A DNA stretch of 64,000 nucleotides from Bacteroidetes bacterium 43-16 (GCA_001897525.1 MKTB01000003.1:62001-126000), one strand, 5' to 3'; counted from the first letter of the stretch, positions 9,801 through 18,313 are shown. Numbers and translations: made by a program. Notes: a model not told the origin generated them from the letters alone.

Positions 9801-12800
9801 ACCATTAGAAGCAATATAGTTATGTTGTAAAGTGAGGCCATATTTAATGGCAACATAGGAACGCACTCTTTGTTTTTCTGCTTCAGAAAGGTCGCGTTCA
9901 TAGGCGATTGCCTCTCCGATCAAGCCATTCATGACTTCAGCCTGTGAACCCAGTACACTACCATTAGCCTGTAACGAGTTGCCGGCAATTCTTGTTTGCG
10001 CAGTAGTAGCCAGGCTACCGTTCAGGCCACTTTTAATACCGGAAACATTGATGGTATAGGACAGGTCACTTAAGAGCAGTTTATTATCCGGGAACAAGCC
10101 TGGGAAAGCTGATGTGGTGGAGCTGTATAATACGATATCATTATTCAACTTGGTCACAGCCGGATCATTGGCCTGTGTCAGGCCTGCCCCTGTTGTAGTA
10201 CCGCCAAATCCCCAGATATCACGGTATCCGCTGGTGCCGCCGATACGGGTCATTGTAGCTGTAAAAAAAGTACCGCTCAGCCCGTTTGCGGTGAATGGTT
10301 TGCCACTTGGCACGACCATAAAGCGTCCGTCTGCTGAAGCACTGCCTCCGAAATCTACAATAGGATTGAAGTTGTATTGTTTTGTCGCTAAGAAGGGTTG
10401 ACGAGTGGCATTTGCCTGTGTATAGTTATTCGCATTACCCGAAAGGTCGGCCCACTCTTGTGGTGCAAAACCGGCATCAGCCCTTAACCATACTCTTAAG
10501 TTTAATGCTACACCGCCCGGGCCATTCAATTGGGTGGCAAAAGTAAAGAATTGACCATCGGCCAAAGTAACATCTGCGTAATTGTAGGTAACGCCGTTAA
10601 CGGTAATGGTATTGGAGGTCATTAACTGTGAAGCGGCTACGCTGGCGAAGGTAGGATCAGTACCCTGGATCAGGGTCAGGTTGGTTAAACCTGCAGGCCA
10701 GGCCACTCTTACGGTGCCTGTAGTGCCTGTATTCTGTACTTTCCAAACCGAAGCAAAGCGGAAATTAACACCACCTACACCGGTAAGTGCTACTGCCGGT
10801 ACTTTGCCCAGGCCATTATCTCCACAGATGAGGTATTGCCCGTCATTTAAAGAAGTATTGTTGGCCGAATTGGTATTGCTCAGGCCTGTTGTCGCAATAA
10901 TTAATTGTTGCCCGGGATTGACACTCTTACTCTGTTTCTGGTTTAATGCAGACGCTTCATCATGTACAATACCCATCACATTATTATGATAGCTGCTGTT
11001 TGTAGTTGCATTCCAGACGATATTGCCGGCAGCATTCAGGTAGTTGGTACCTGCCGGTAAAGTAATCCCGTATTTTAAGGCCAGGTAGGCATCTACTCTA
11101 TTCCTGTCGGTAGCAGAAAGGTTGCCTGCACCATAAATGATTACTTCCCCGATATGACCGATAAATCCATAATCATCACCGCCAGGGGGATTGACCCCGC
11201 CATTAGCACCGAAGATATGTCCACCTGTTGCCAGACCTCTTGCCGAAACATTTAATACAGTACCTAAAGCTGCTCCGTTTAAGCCTTTCCGTATCGTAGT
11301 ATTGGTAAAGGTATGGTACATAATACTAGGAATGGCTGTAGCAAAAGCAATATTACCAGGGTTTGAAATCGCGAGTCCGCCCCCTGTATTGTTTCTTGTT
11401 CCCACATTACCGTTATATAGCAATCCGGGCTGATCCCAGTTCGCACCATTCATCGCGGTATTATTCATCCCTATATTGAAGAATCTTGCACTACCGGTCA
11501 TACCCTCTTTGGTCAGGGTAAAGATATCGAATGAGGTATTTTCCAGGGTTTGGGTGGAAATATTACCCAGCATCTGCTGAATTGCGGTAAAGTTAACGCC
11601 CGGGTTGAAGTTGAAATAATTGGTAGCTCCTTCACGGAATACCGGCACAGGAGCTGTTCCTATCTGTTTAGAGATCGTACCTCTTGTGAAGTCGGTCCAT
11701 GAACTGACATTGGTCCCGTTACCCCCAACTGATACCAGGTTCTGATCGGCGCGGTACCATTGGGTAAGGCCTGCAGTCACACCACCCGGAGCAGGTACTG
11801 TAGCGGCGAAGGTGAAATATTGCCCGTTCGCTAAAGTTACATCAGCATAGTTATAGATGATCCCATTGATCGTTATCTCGTTCGCGGTCATCGGGGTCTG
11901 CACATCACCGGCCCCTATTACTGCATCTGTACTCTGGATCAGGTTAAGGCTTCTGAAACCCTTAGGCCAGGCTACCCTTACGGTACCTATCCCGCTATTT
12001 TGTACTTTCCAGATAGCCGGAAAGAGATGGGATACACCACTGAAAGCGCTTGTTGCTACAGTAGGTACTTTTGCCAGCCCGTTATCACCCCATACCAGGT
12101 ACTGGTTGTCTGCAATAGTACCACTATTGGTCGCATTGGTATTGGCTAAACCGCCAACACCGATCAGCACCTGCTGCCCGGCGTTGGTGCTCCAGGATTG
12201 CTTTTGCAATAAAGCGCCCTGGTCATCACGGGCAATACCGGCAATATTGTTTTGGTAGCCCGTATTCGTAGCAGTGGCCCATACGGTAGTACCTGTTGAA
12301 CTTTTATAATCTTTAGTACCATTGGCATAAGTGGTACCATATTTAATCGCCAGGTAAGTTTCCACCTGCCCCATCTGGCTGGGGGTAAGCCGGTCTTCAA
12401 AAAGTAATACTTCATTCAGCTGCCCGCTGAAGGAGCCATAGTTGTTATCGGCACCTATACGCAGATCCCTTGCGGTAGTGCTCAGGTTTACGTTATTCAG
12501 CTGGCTACCGGCGTATTCGGTATGTATACCATTGAAGGAAACGGTGGCCGCTGCATAGGCAGCAGAGCTACCTGCAGCATTTTGCCAGGCCGTGCCCGCT
12601 GTAAAAAAAGACTGTGCGGCAAAAGGAGCCGCACTCTGCCCCTGGTATCCGGGACCGCCTGTGAAGAATAATAAATTATAATTGCTGGCATAGACATGCA
12701 AACCCGGGTAATCCATGGTAGCATTAAAACCCAGGAAGCCGCTTCGCTTCTGGGTATTCATAAAACCGGCAGCATAAAAAGTACCATTGGCCCGGTCGAT

Positions 12801-13136
12801 CACGTTCACACCCGTACCGGCGGTGAACTGCATCCAGTCATTGCTGCCATCAAAGGAAAGTGTAGGGTTGAAATTGGCCAGGGTAGTAGTATTTGAATAT
12901 ATGGGCCTGCTGCCGGCAGTAGCCTGCAGTAGAGGGAACAGGCCGCCTTGTGCGTTCCATTGCTGTACCGTAGTATTTGTAACAGCCGGTGTAGTGCCGG
13001 CATCTGAAAAGAGGGTACCGGGGCCATCAGCCTTGTACCATGCCGCAGGAATAATGCCTCCCGGGTTTTGAGCATTGAGTTGCACCCCCGAGGCCAGCAT
13101 TGCAAGCAGCATTCCTAAAGGTAATTTTTGCTTCAT
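6900..13136 (-). CDS. Giant secreted four-repeat protein with T9SS tail
   Basis: 2078 residues. A signal peptide ends near residue 22 (LNAQ). The body consists of four related units of about 420 residues, starting near residues 25, 450, 871 and 1283. Each opens with a W(Y/L)(R/K)AD segment, as in LamG/concanavalin-like lectin domains. Each then carries a block ending in a LAIKYG(I/T)T-like motif, and a block with NIAGIARDD-type, QKQS and WGDNGLAKVP-type motifs. The final part (from about 1700) has a fibronectin-like segment (GFEIERSADGK) and a T9SS tail (KVYPNPVSSRL to FKVMKD). Units two and four resemble each other most. Likely a surface or extracellular adhesin or glycan-binding protein (inference). 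It could also be an enzyme-free scaffold; no hydrolase motif is evident. The gene runs alone, with its own terminator. Confidence 0.88.
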   Translation of the reverse strand: MKQKLPLGMLLAMLASGVQLNAQNPGGIIPAAWYKADGPGTLFSDAGTTPAVTNTTVQQWNAQGGLFPLLQATAGSRPIYSNTTTLANFNPTLSFDGSNDWMQFTAGTGVNVIDRANGTFYAAGFMNTQKRSGFLGFNATMDYPGLHVYASNYNLLFFTGGPGYQGQSAAPFAAQSFFTAGTAWQNAAGSSAAYAAATVSFNGIHTEYAGSQLNNVNLSTTARDLRIGADNNYGSFSGQLNEVLLFEDRLTPSQMGQVETYLAIKYGTTYANGTKDYKSSTGTTVWATATNTGYQNNIAGIARDDQGALLQKQSWSTNAGQQVLIGVGGLANTNATNSGTIADNQYLVWGDNGLAKVPTVATSAFSGVSHLFPAIWKVQNSGIGTVRVAWPKGFRSLNLIQSTDAVIGAGDVQTPMTANEITINGIIYNYADVTLANGQYFTFAATVPAPGGVTAGLTQWYRADQNLVSVGGNGTNVSSWTDFTRGTISKQIGTAPVPVFREGATNYFNFNPGVNFTAIQQMLGNISTQTLENTSFDIFTLTKEGMTGSARFFNIGMNNTAMNGANWDQPGLLYNGNVGTRNNTGGGLAISNPGNIAFATAIPSIMYHTFTNTTIRKGLNGAALGTVLNVSARGLATGGHIFGANGGVNPPGGDDYGFIGHIGEVIIYGAGNLSATDRNRVDAYLALKYGITLPAGTNYLNAAGNIVWNATTNSSYHNNVMGIVHDEASALNQKQSKSVNPGQQLIIATTGLSNTNSANNTSLNDGQYLICGDNGLGKVPAVALTGVGGVNFRFASVWKVQNTGTTGTVRVAWPAGLTNLTLIQGTDPTFASVAASQLMTSNTITVNGVTYNYADVTLADGQFFTFATQLNGPGGVALNLRVWLRADAGFAPQEWADLSGNANNYTQANATRQPFLATKQYNFNPIVDFGGSASADGRFMVVPSGKPFTANGLSGTFFTATMTRIGGTSGYRDIWGFGGTTTGAGLTQANDPAVTKLNNDIVLYSSTTSAFPGLFPDNKLLLSDLSYTINVSGIKSGLNGSLATTAQTRIAGNSLQANGSVLGSQAEVMNGLIGEAIAYERDLSEAEKQRVRSYVAIKYGLTLQHNYIASNGTTTFWDLTTNTGYNNNIAGIARDDNGSLNQKQSWSINSAKEVLISTSGLNNDNATNPNMLANQQFLVWGDNGLAKAPSVAFGNISGLSYNRFAAIWKVQNTAAVGTVRVAWAKGYANLKLVQSSDAVIDLSDVVTDMNNTIMVAGKEYAYADVTLSNGSYFTFAAFVQGPGGVTNNLSQWYRADADAESDGDGTDVTSWADFNAGVISTRIGDVDLPKFKKGDATYFNYNPGVNFTAADQKIGNIEVPTVSSLSFDLFTMTKEGMSGTRYFNIGMNNTTLNGNNWDQPGLYANGNIARRDNTGGSLVVTNPGNVNFLTTAPSIMYHKFTNLDMSKGVNGSVVGTASTHSARGAITGGHIFGANSGTGSSGDDGGFTGNIGEVIIYGNGAITATERNKVDAYLAIKYGITLNNTNNYTSSQDVVFWNASTNAGFYNNVAGVGNDFRSALHQKQSRSQHTNANNQVIMGLGDIAASNQENTNSLNDGQFLMWGDNGNTVAMTNTASTYTAFNYEGGTNNARRMNRIWKVQNTGVLSDMLIRFPVASVGTTTLPVGDACGAYAIMFADDAAFTTNLTVVPVTVNGTDYEALHTFANGMSYFTFAKLTPLNNGIVYLPAVEESTTTYDNSCNVGAWRYFHKTGDATQKLFAAADFTTTELNNLALTITPEGIEYNDGTRNTKLMSRITTVTNNNVGALSTGKVRVYYSVDEMNASVVPGSMTNSWFKYEGNADSVLTDIFNDGIFNPGKAVALTPAASGIENGVHYVEFHNINSFSSFVYVSSTSTISTVLPVTLLYFAAEAKGSEAFLSWGTAKEQQNKGFEIERSADGKHWNHIGFVASRATGGNSNTRIDYAFTDKAPLEGKNFYRLKQVGLDGKDNYSQVSMVVFDLAKGIKVYPNPVSSRLTVDGLYTACSIKVVNSTGQVLKTLKVPAGTQRQEINMAGLASGLYFIHLVNEQGIINTFKVMKD

Positions 13137-14261
13137 AAAGTTAAAAATTTAAGTGTAAATGAAAGGCTATGTAAGCGTAGGCTTTACAGAAGGCTTTACC
13201 TAAAGTTTTAAAGTGCTGAAGTAGTAGAGGGAGTGCTGCTAAATAACAGGCGCCGATCACTTCCAAGCGATTCAAAATACCGGTAAGCTATCCGTCAAGG
13301 TTAGCAGAGTATCATATATATACAAATTAAGCCAGGGCTAATAGGTTAAACAAAAGTTATAGTACTTCCTGAACTGTATCATTGAACAATTTTGGCATTC
13401 CAGAGCAGGACAAACAATATCCATATTAAGCATGCCCGGCAGTAGTGTTCAAACAAGGAATAATATAAAGGCAGTAATAGGTTACCGTATAAATTAAAAT
13501 GGAAAGAAAAGCAGCAACAAAAAATACAGCAGCTATTTTCACAACAGAATAGTGCAGTAAAGAAAAACCCCAACTTTTACCTGGGAACAGATTAAGGCGG
13601 GGCTTGACAAGTATGAAACAAAGTTTTGGTTCAACACAGTATCTTTAGCAAACAGGTGATGGGTCTTAGTGCTATCTATGTCAGAACGCTACAGATCAAA
13701 TAGTTTACTAATACAAAGAGCGTATTTTTTATTTTAGGAAAAAAAAAGTACCGTAAGTCCCGAGCAGGATATTTGAACTTTCACTTGAACCCATCCTGTG
13801 CATATCTGCACTCTATATGTAGGATTACATCAGGCAAATCTCTCAATAAAAATACCTTAGCTCATTCTTTATCTTTGAAAGACAATTCAAAGTATAAAAA
13901 ATCATAATAGAACTTTTTCAACTTACTTATTGAAATTGCGCTATTACGGGAAGGGTATATAAGAGTTAGCCACTAACTTTGTTGTATTATTACATACAAC
14001 ACCCTGAAAAACCATTTATCGCCTGCTTTCCTGTCCTAAAAATCCTACCCAATTGAATGCTTTTACCTCAATTTATTTCCCATCCGGTATCTCAAATCGC
14101 ACACATTATTTACACGGATGTCACCAGATCTTTTTATTTTACGGCCATACCGGCCAAGACTTCGGCCCCGGTAGCACATACAGGGTACACAAAGCAACAA
14201 CAGTAGCAGTTTACAGCATAAATGAAGCTTTTATACCTGTCTGAAACAAATCAAAAAAAGT
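13137..14261. other. 1.1-kb gap without a convincing gene
   Basis: The region between the divergent giant protein gene and the LuxR regulator gene has frequent stops in all frames and no recognisable protein or structural RNA. Two sites match TAnnTTTG on the plus strand, TATCTTTG at 13870-13877 and TAACTTTG at 13974-13981; neither has a TTG at the right distance. An inverted repeat follows the second. The size suggests upstream control sequence for the regulator gene or an undetected small RNA. Confidence 0.5.
13974..14000 (+). promoter_or_regulatory. Possible -7 box with operator-like inverted repeat
   Basis: TAACTTTG at 13974-13981 fits the TAnnTTTG box. Sharing its last G is a perfect 7-bp inverted repeat, GTTGTAT (13981-13987) and ATACAAC (13994-14000), just where transcription would begin. 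No TTG lies 19-21 bases upstream. If used, it gives a long leader of about 275 bases before the regulator at 14262. Confidence 0.3.
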
Positions 14262-14939
14262 ATGGAAAACAAATCAAAACAATATAATAAGGTCTTAGTC
14301 ATAGATGATCATAAAATGGTAGCCAACGGGATCAAGTTTCTTATTGGTGATTTTTTTAAAGAATTTTATATGGCACATGATGGTGCCAGTGGTATCAGCA
14401 TTGCCCTGCAGCAGTTTCCCGACCTGATCATCGTGGACTATACGCTACCGGATACTAACGGGGACTTGCTGGTCAAAGAGATAAAATATAAACTACCCGA
14501 CACCCGCGTGCTGGCTTACTCGTTTTCTTATTCGGCCGACTCTATCGTTAAAATGCTGCAGTCCGGCGTGAACGGTTATGTGATCAAGAAGGAAGATGAT
14601 GATGAATTTCTGCAGGCTATCCATCACCTGATGCTGGGCCGTGAATATTTCTGTAAAGAGGCGCGCAATCATATCATCAACCGTTTTTCTTCCAATGGGG
14701 ATGAACTGGCGTTCAAACACCTGATTGCGAATACAAGATTTTCGGGAAAAGAACTGGAACTTATTAAACTGCTTTGCCGGCAGATGACTACCAAGGAAAT
14801 CGGGAATCACCTGCACCTGTCTGAGCGTACGGTAGAGCAATACCGGAGCAATATCGCCAGGCGTATCGGGGCAAAAAATGTTGCGGGCATTATCAAGTTT
14901 GCCCTGCAAAACGGTATTATACAGCTGGATGAATTATAA
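14262..14939 (+). CDS. LuxR/NarL-type response regulator
   Basis: 225 residues. The N-terminal receiver begins VLVIDDHKMV and carries the phosphoacceptor Asp at residue 59 in IVDYTLPDTNG, with the late Lys in the segment YVIKKED. The C-terminal GerE-type helix-turn-helix reads LLCRQMTTKEIGNHLHLSERTVEQYRSN in pieces, typical of NarL/FixJ regulators. No kinase is adjacent. The TPR kinase at 3107-4963 has the dimerisation helix type that normally phosphorylates such regulators, which makes it a plausible partner. A strong bidirectional hairpin follows the stop. Confidence 0.92.
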   Translation: MENKSKQYNKVLVIDDHKMVANGIKFLIGDFFKEFYMAHDGASGISIALQQFPDLIIVDYTLPDTNGDLLVKEIKYKLPDTRVLAYSFSYSADSIVKMLQSGVNGYVIKKEDDDEFLQAIHHLMLGREYFCKEARNHIINRFSSNGDELAFKHLIANTRFSGKELELIKLLCRQMTTKEIGNHLHLSERTVEQYRSNIARRIGAKNVAGIIKFALQNGIIQLDEL

Positions 14940-14956
14940 ACATTGTATCGTAGTCC

Positions 14957-14992
14957 TTACAAGAGCTCCCTGTCAGACGGGAGCTCTTGTAA
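14957..14992. terminator. Bidirectional terminator between convergent genes
   Basis: A perfect 14-bp stem, TTACAAGAGCTCCC and GGGAGCTCTTGTAA, with an 8-base loop. It lies between the plus-strand response regulator and the minus-strand reductase gene, whose stop is 1 base away. Confidence 0.85.
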
Positions 14993-14993
14993 T

Positions 14994-15536
14994 TTATAAC
15001 GCCTCATAACTCAGTTCTACAACACCGGATTGAAATACCCGGGTGCCGCTTAATTGTACATTAAGCCTGCCAGACAATTCCAGAAACAATGGCTTCCCGC
15101 TGCCCAGTACAACAGGATGTACCGAAATTTTGTAGCAGTCTACCAAGCCCGAATGGATAAAGGATTGAATGAGATTGGCCCCACCATAAAGCCAGATATC
15201 TTTACCGCCCTGCCGTTTGATCTCTTTTACTTTAGCGGCTATATCTGTGCTTATAAAAGTAGCTTCGTCGTCTTCCCTGCTTTGATGAGAAAAGACAAAT
15301 TTGTTTTTTGAATGGATGGTCTGCCACATGATCTGTTCTTCCTCACTAGCATTTTCTTCCGGTTGATAATTGCCCCAGGCATCGTAGCTTACGCGGCCAT
15401 AAAATATGGTATCAATATTATCCAGGAAGCCTTTAAAGTCCATATCTTGTTCCATGATACACCAGTCAGTTTCCCCGTTTGGGCCTTCTATAAAACCGTC
15501 TAAGCTAATGGCAAGATTTAAAATCACCTTTTTCAT
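14994..15536 (-). CDS. Dihydrofolate reductase family protein (RibD C-terminal-like)
   Basis: 180 residues. It opens KKVILNLAISLDGFIEGPNGETDW, the usual start of the YyaP/YwjB branch of the RibD C-terminal domain family. It has the conserved FYGRVSYD segment, DIWLYGGANLI (nucleotide-binding loop) and VVLGSGKPLF near the end. Members are NADPH-dependent reductases of uncertain substrate. It is not the housekeeping folate enzyme, which is shorter and has different active-site motifs. It stands alone between a convergent regulator and a minus-strand membrane protein gene. Confidence 0.85.
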   Translation of the reverse strand: MKKVILNLAISLDGFIEGPNGETDWCIMEQDMDFKGFLDNIDTIFYGRVSYDAWGNYQPEENASEEEQIMWQTIHSKNKFVFSHQSREDDEATFISTDIAAKVKEIKRQGGKDIWLYGGANLIQSFIHSGLVDCYKISVHPVVLGSGKPLFLELSGRLNVQLSGTRVFQSGVVELSYEAL

Positions 15537-15629
15537 GCTGAATATATTTTAGCCTAAAATTAAGACGGGCAGGCATTATGTACCTTCATTTTTATTCCAC
15601 ATCAACAGATGAGCGAATAAAAAATACAA

Positions 15630-16469
15630 TTATTTCAATTTACGGATCAATTGTTTATTGAGCGCCTTCTCGTACTGTTTACTTAAAGACTTTAAAACTT
15701 CCCATTTTTGAATAGGCTTTTTTTGATCAATGGTAACATTGATAATTTCTAAATAAGTATATTTTTTATCCAGCTCACTCAGGCTATACTTTACATTCAG
15801 TATCGTGTCTATTGGCTTTGAATCATCATTATATATAATGATATTGTCTGTCTGATAATAGTCCCGCATAAGTGTTTTTTGCGCTTTATTGCTGTGATGA
15901 TCCACATTATATCCTAAAGACTGTATCATCGCAATCACTTCATGTTTTCTTTTCTTCATCCTGTAGCTTTGGCCAATATAGATAGTACCCGGCGGATCTT
16001 CTATTTTTGGCGCTACAGATGTAGCACAAACGCCGAAAAAGGCAAGACTTGCAATAGCTGTGCGACCGGCACGTACCAGCCATCCTGTGTACACTTTTGG
16101 TGTAGCTGCTCCGTTCAGCATTCTATGTGCAACCGGCAATACCAGCAATGCCCAGTAGTCGGAGTAATCGATCACCCGATGTATAGCAAAAGGCATCAAG
16201 CCGTTCAACCATTCGATAAGCGGAGTAACCAGTGGTGTTTTCCAGATCAGGAATAAAATACCGCTTACTAAAGCAATCCATTTTCGTGAAGCAGGTAAAA
16301 GGCAGGCAATAAAAACAGGAAAGATGATCAGGCCGGCAAAATCGGAGAGCTTACCGGTCAAGCCATTGGCAAAAACAGGTTTCAAATAAAAATCATTCAA
16401 TAATAATAAGAACAGGCAAAGTAAGAAGAGTGGATGCAGCAGTTGATTTTTGGCGTTCATTTTTTTCAA
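15630..16469 (-). CDS. Uncharacterised membrane protein
   Basis: 279 residues. Four or five hydrophobic helices fill the first 150 residues, at about 12-29, 44-60, 64-80, 98-117 and 130-150. A motif GKLSDFAGLIIFPVF lies between the first two, which I recall from uncharacterised membrane proteins in several phyla. The last 110 residues are soluble and charged, with alternating short strands and a Lys-rich end. The start could also be the Met at residue 4. I cannot assign a function. It is separated from its neighbours by 90 bases or more, so probably its own unit. Confidence 0.75.
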   Translation of the reverse strand: MKKMNAKNQLLHPLFLLCLFLLLLNDFYLKPVFANGLTGKLSDFAGLIIFPVFIACLLPASRKWIALVSGILFLIWKTPLVTPLIEWLNGLMPFAIHRVIDYSDYWALLVLPVAHRMLNGAATPKVYTGWLVRAGRTAIASLAFFGVCATSVAPKIEDPPGTIYIGQSYRMKKRKHEVIAMIQSLGYNVDHHSNKAQKTLMRDYYQTDNIIIYNDDSKPIDTILNVKYSLSELDKKYTYLEIINVTIDQKKPIQKWEVLKSLSKQYEKALNKQLIRKLK

Positions 16470-16560
16470 GATTGTGATTAATCTGCACAGCAGGGCTTAA
16501 AAGCTACCGGGGTATTTTCATAAACGGGATGACCACTTAACTTATTATCTCCGGGAAAGG

Positions 16561-17205
16561 CTACAGTTTCAGCTTAGCCACCTGTATGGCAATCAGTTCG
16601 GGTAAATAATCAGGGGTGCAACCCTTTGCTACTTTATCCTGCTTATAAAGGCCTGTACGTTCCCCCAGTTCAATACACCTTTGACGATATGCCGGTTCAA
16701 AAATACCGATCTGTGCCGCGGTAAAGTTCATGGCCCATTGCACTTCCGGGGCTTCTTTTTCTATCCGGCTCCCGATCAATCCAAGCAGTTCTTCTGTATT
16801 GTCCGGAGGGGCCTGCCCTACCCAGCGCAGCCTTCCCTGGTAATACCAAAAGATACGCCTTTGCAGTACAGAGGGGCTGTCCTGCCAGGACAGCATCAAA
16901 GCAATGGTCTGTTTATTTTTAGCCAGCTGATTGGCCATTAACCAATCCGTCAATTGAAGCCGCTCTTCCTGCTCATGTTGCTGTATATCCTTGTCCAGCC
17001 CATCTATTACAGTTTGAGTAAGTAGTTTTGGGTCCATGATCAGCAATGCCAGCTGCCGGGGCAGGTATTCCCGGGTATGCCAGAGTTCCATGGCTAAGGC
17101 ATGATCTTTCTTGATCGCTTTAGCGATGGTACGCAAGTCTCCCAGCTTCGTTTCCGGAACGCTAATCTGCTGATAGATAGTTGCTGCTTGAGGGGAGAGA
17201 GACAT
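16561..17205 (-). CDS. AlkD-like DNA alkylation repair protein
   Basis: 214 residues, all helical. It carries GDLRTIAKAIKKDHALAMELWHT and YLPRQLALLIMDP, which match the HEAT-like repeat opening of the DNA alkylation repair family (AlkC/AlkD-like glycosylases that excise N3- and N7-alkylated purines without base flipping). Members of this branch have the Trp and Arg residues in the middle (QRRIFWYYQGRLRW). The catalytic Asp of AlkD is not obvious, so glycosylase activity is uncertain. The next minus-strand gene upstream may also be a DNA-repair fold. Confidence 0.75.
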   Translation of the reverse strand: MSLSPQAATIYQQISVPETKLGDLRTIAKAIKKDHALAMELWHTREYLPRQLALLIMDPKLLTQTVIDGLDKDIQQHEQEERLQLTDWLMANQLAKNKQTIALMLSWQDSPSVLQRRIFWYYQGRLRWVGQAPPDNTEELLGLIGSRIEKEAPEVQWAMNFTAAQIGIFEPAYRQRCIELGERTGLYKQDKVAKGCTPDYLPELIAIQVAKLKL

Positions 17206-17261
17206 GATATTGACGATTTAGGGTAGCATAAATGATCGTTCGGTTTTCAATATTCAAAGCT

Positions 17262-17290
17262 AAAAAGGAATATCTAAAGATATTCCTTTT
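17262..17290 (-). terminator. Intrinsic terminator
   Basis: A 13-bp perfect stem, AAAAGGAATATCT and AGATATTCCTTTT, with a 2-base loop. On the minus strand it ends in five T. It follows the stop of the gene at 17321-18028 by 31 bases. Confidence 0.8.
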
Positions 17291-17320
17291 ATGAACTTCT
17301 TTTTTCGCTCCTTTCTAAGA

Positions 17321-18028
17321 TCAAAACCTTTTGTTTAATGCGATATCTACAATTCTATTTACGTATTCTTCACTATTTACTCTTGCATTAGGGTGATAAG
17401 CATTGATCACTAATTTGTCCTTTAATTTAGTATAATGCCACTTTGAGTCAAATGTACCATCCGGATACACATCCTGACCCAGTTCATTGATACCACTACC
17501 ATTTATAATGATATCAGGATTAGCCACATTGATTTGTTTCAATACATATTCCTTATGATTATTATAAAATTTGCGGATAGTGGGCATATTAGCACTGGCA
17601 TATCCCGGCACTTTTTTAAGATTCAACACAATAATCGGTTCCATATAATTAATACCATTAATCAAGCCCTGCTGGTCAAGTCCCTCCATGTCAGTATATT
17701 GAGGTACATTTTCCAGTATACCATAATTAACGTAAAGTAGCTTAGCATAAGAAGCCTTCCATCTATTATATTGAGCGACATTTGAATAGTGCTGCTGCAT
17801 CCTGTTATAATGAATCTTTAAGCGGCTTTCAAGTTCCTCTTTACTTACTTTTGATGCCGGATAGATCTGGTCTGAACCACCGTCATCGCCCCAATTATAC
17901 TCTTTTAGAATCCACATAATCTTAATCCTGGAAGATTGATAGCTGTCCCAGTTCAACAGTCCGTCAAACTCTGCATTGGCACCAAATTCCTGGAGAAACG
18001 GCATTCCAAAATACACTTCTTCATGCAT
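17321..18028 (-). CDS. Hypothetical protein, possible uracil-DNA glycosylase fold
   Basis: 235 residues, no signal peptide. Several segments are placed as in the uracil-DNA glycosylase superfamily. These are a strand IKIMWILKEYNWG near residue 35, NLKKVPGYAS near 137, PDIIINGSGINEL near 175, and the late VINAYHPNAR near 210 at the position of the HPS-type motif. This resemblance is by eye only. No catalytic Asp or FeS cysteines are clear, so it may be a non-enzymatic or divergent member. A single-gene unit with a terminator after it. Confidence 0.6.
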   Translation of the reverse strand: MHEEVYFGMPFLQEFGANAEFDGLLNWDSYQSSRIKIMWILKEYNWGDDGGSDQIYPASKVSKEELESRLKIHYNRMQQHYSNVAQYNRWKASYAKLLYVNYGILENVPQYTDMEGLDQQGLINGINYMEPIIVLNLKKVPGYASANMPTIRKFYNNHKEYVLKQINVANPDIIINGSGINELGQDVYPDGTFDSKWHYTKLKDKLVINAYHPNARVNSEEYVNRIVDIALNKRF

Positions 18029-18150
18029 AATAATATAGTTTAAAAAATGATTAATTAATAATTACCTACATCAAACAGCAACAATTTGAAATGAATCCAT
18101 TTTAAATTGTTGCTGCCTGGTCATTTGTAATAACACTAATAAAAAAGCCT

Positions 18151-18191
18151 AAATCCTTGTCACATTTCGACAAGCTCAATGTGACAGATTT
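18151..18191. repeat. REP-like palindrome with TTTCGACAAGCTCAA core
   Basis: Arms AAATC..TGTCACAT (18151-18165) and ATGTGACAGATTT (18179-18191) surround a 13-base loop. Its core, TTTCGACAAGCTCAA, is identical to that of the palindrome at 32814-32862. It lies between the glycosylase-fold-like gene and the microprotein gene. Confidence 0.65.
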
Positions 18192-18214
18192 GGTTGCTTT
18201 TCAGACACTTTCTG

Positions 18215-18313
18215 CTACTTCTTAATATTACCTCTTCCACCTCCGGAAGGTTTCCCTGTTGTACTTGGATAATTAGGATTTGCAGGAGCGGGCGCTTTTG
18301 TTCCTTTTGCCAT
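18215..18313 (-). CDS. 32-residue Gly/Pro-rich microprotein
   Basis: ATG at 18313 and TAG at 18217-18215 give 32 residues beginning MAKGTKAPAPANPNYPS and ending SGGGRGNIKK. It is basic, disordered and without a signal. I recall very similar 30-40 residue proteins (MAK/MATxxKAPxPxNPNYPSxTGxPSGGGRGN) scattered in Bacteroidota genomes, which favours a real gene, but this is memory and not a search. The role is unknown. It stands alone on the minus strand, divergent from the metal-efflux cluster, with an AT-rich 70-base upstream region. Confidence 0.6.
   Translation of the reverse strand: MAKGTKAPAPANPNYPSTTGKPSGGGRGNIKK

Noticed and set aside
13379-13573. Open frame of 64 codons on the minus strand in the large gap
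   Set aside because: Composition is Cys/Phe-rich without a domain, no promoter or start signal, and the surrounding gap has no coding character.
14053-14244. Open frame of 63 codons just before the LuxR regulator
   Set aside because: No recognisable domain; likely part of the leader or intergenic DNA.
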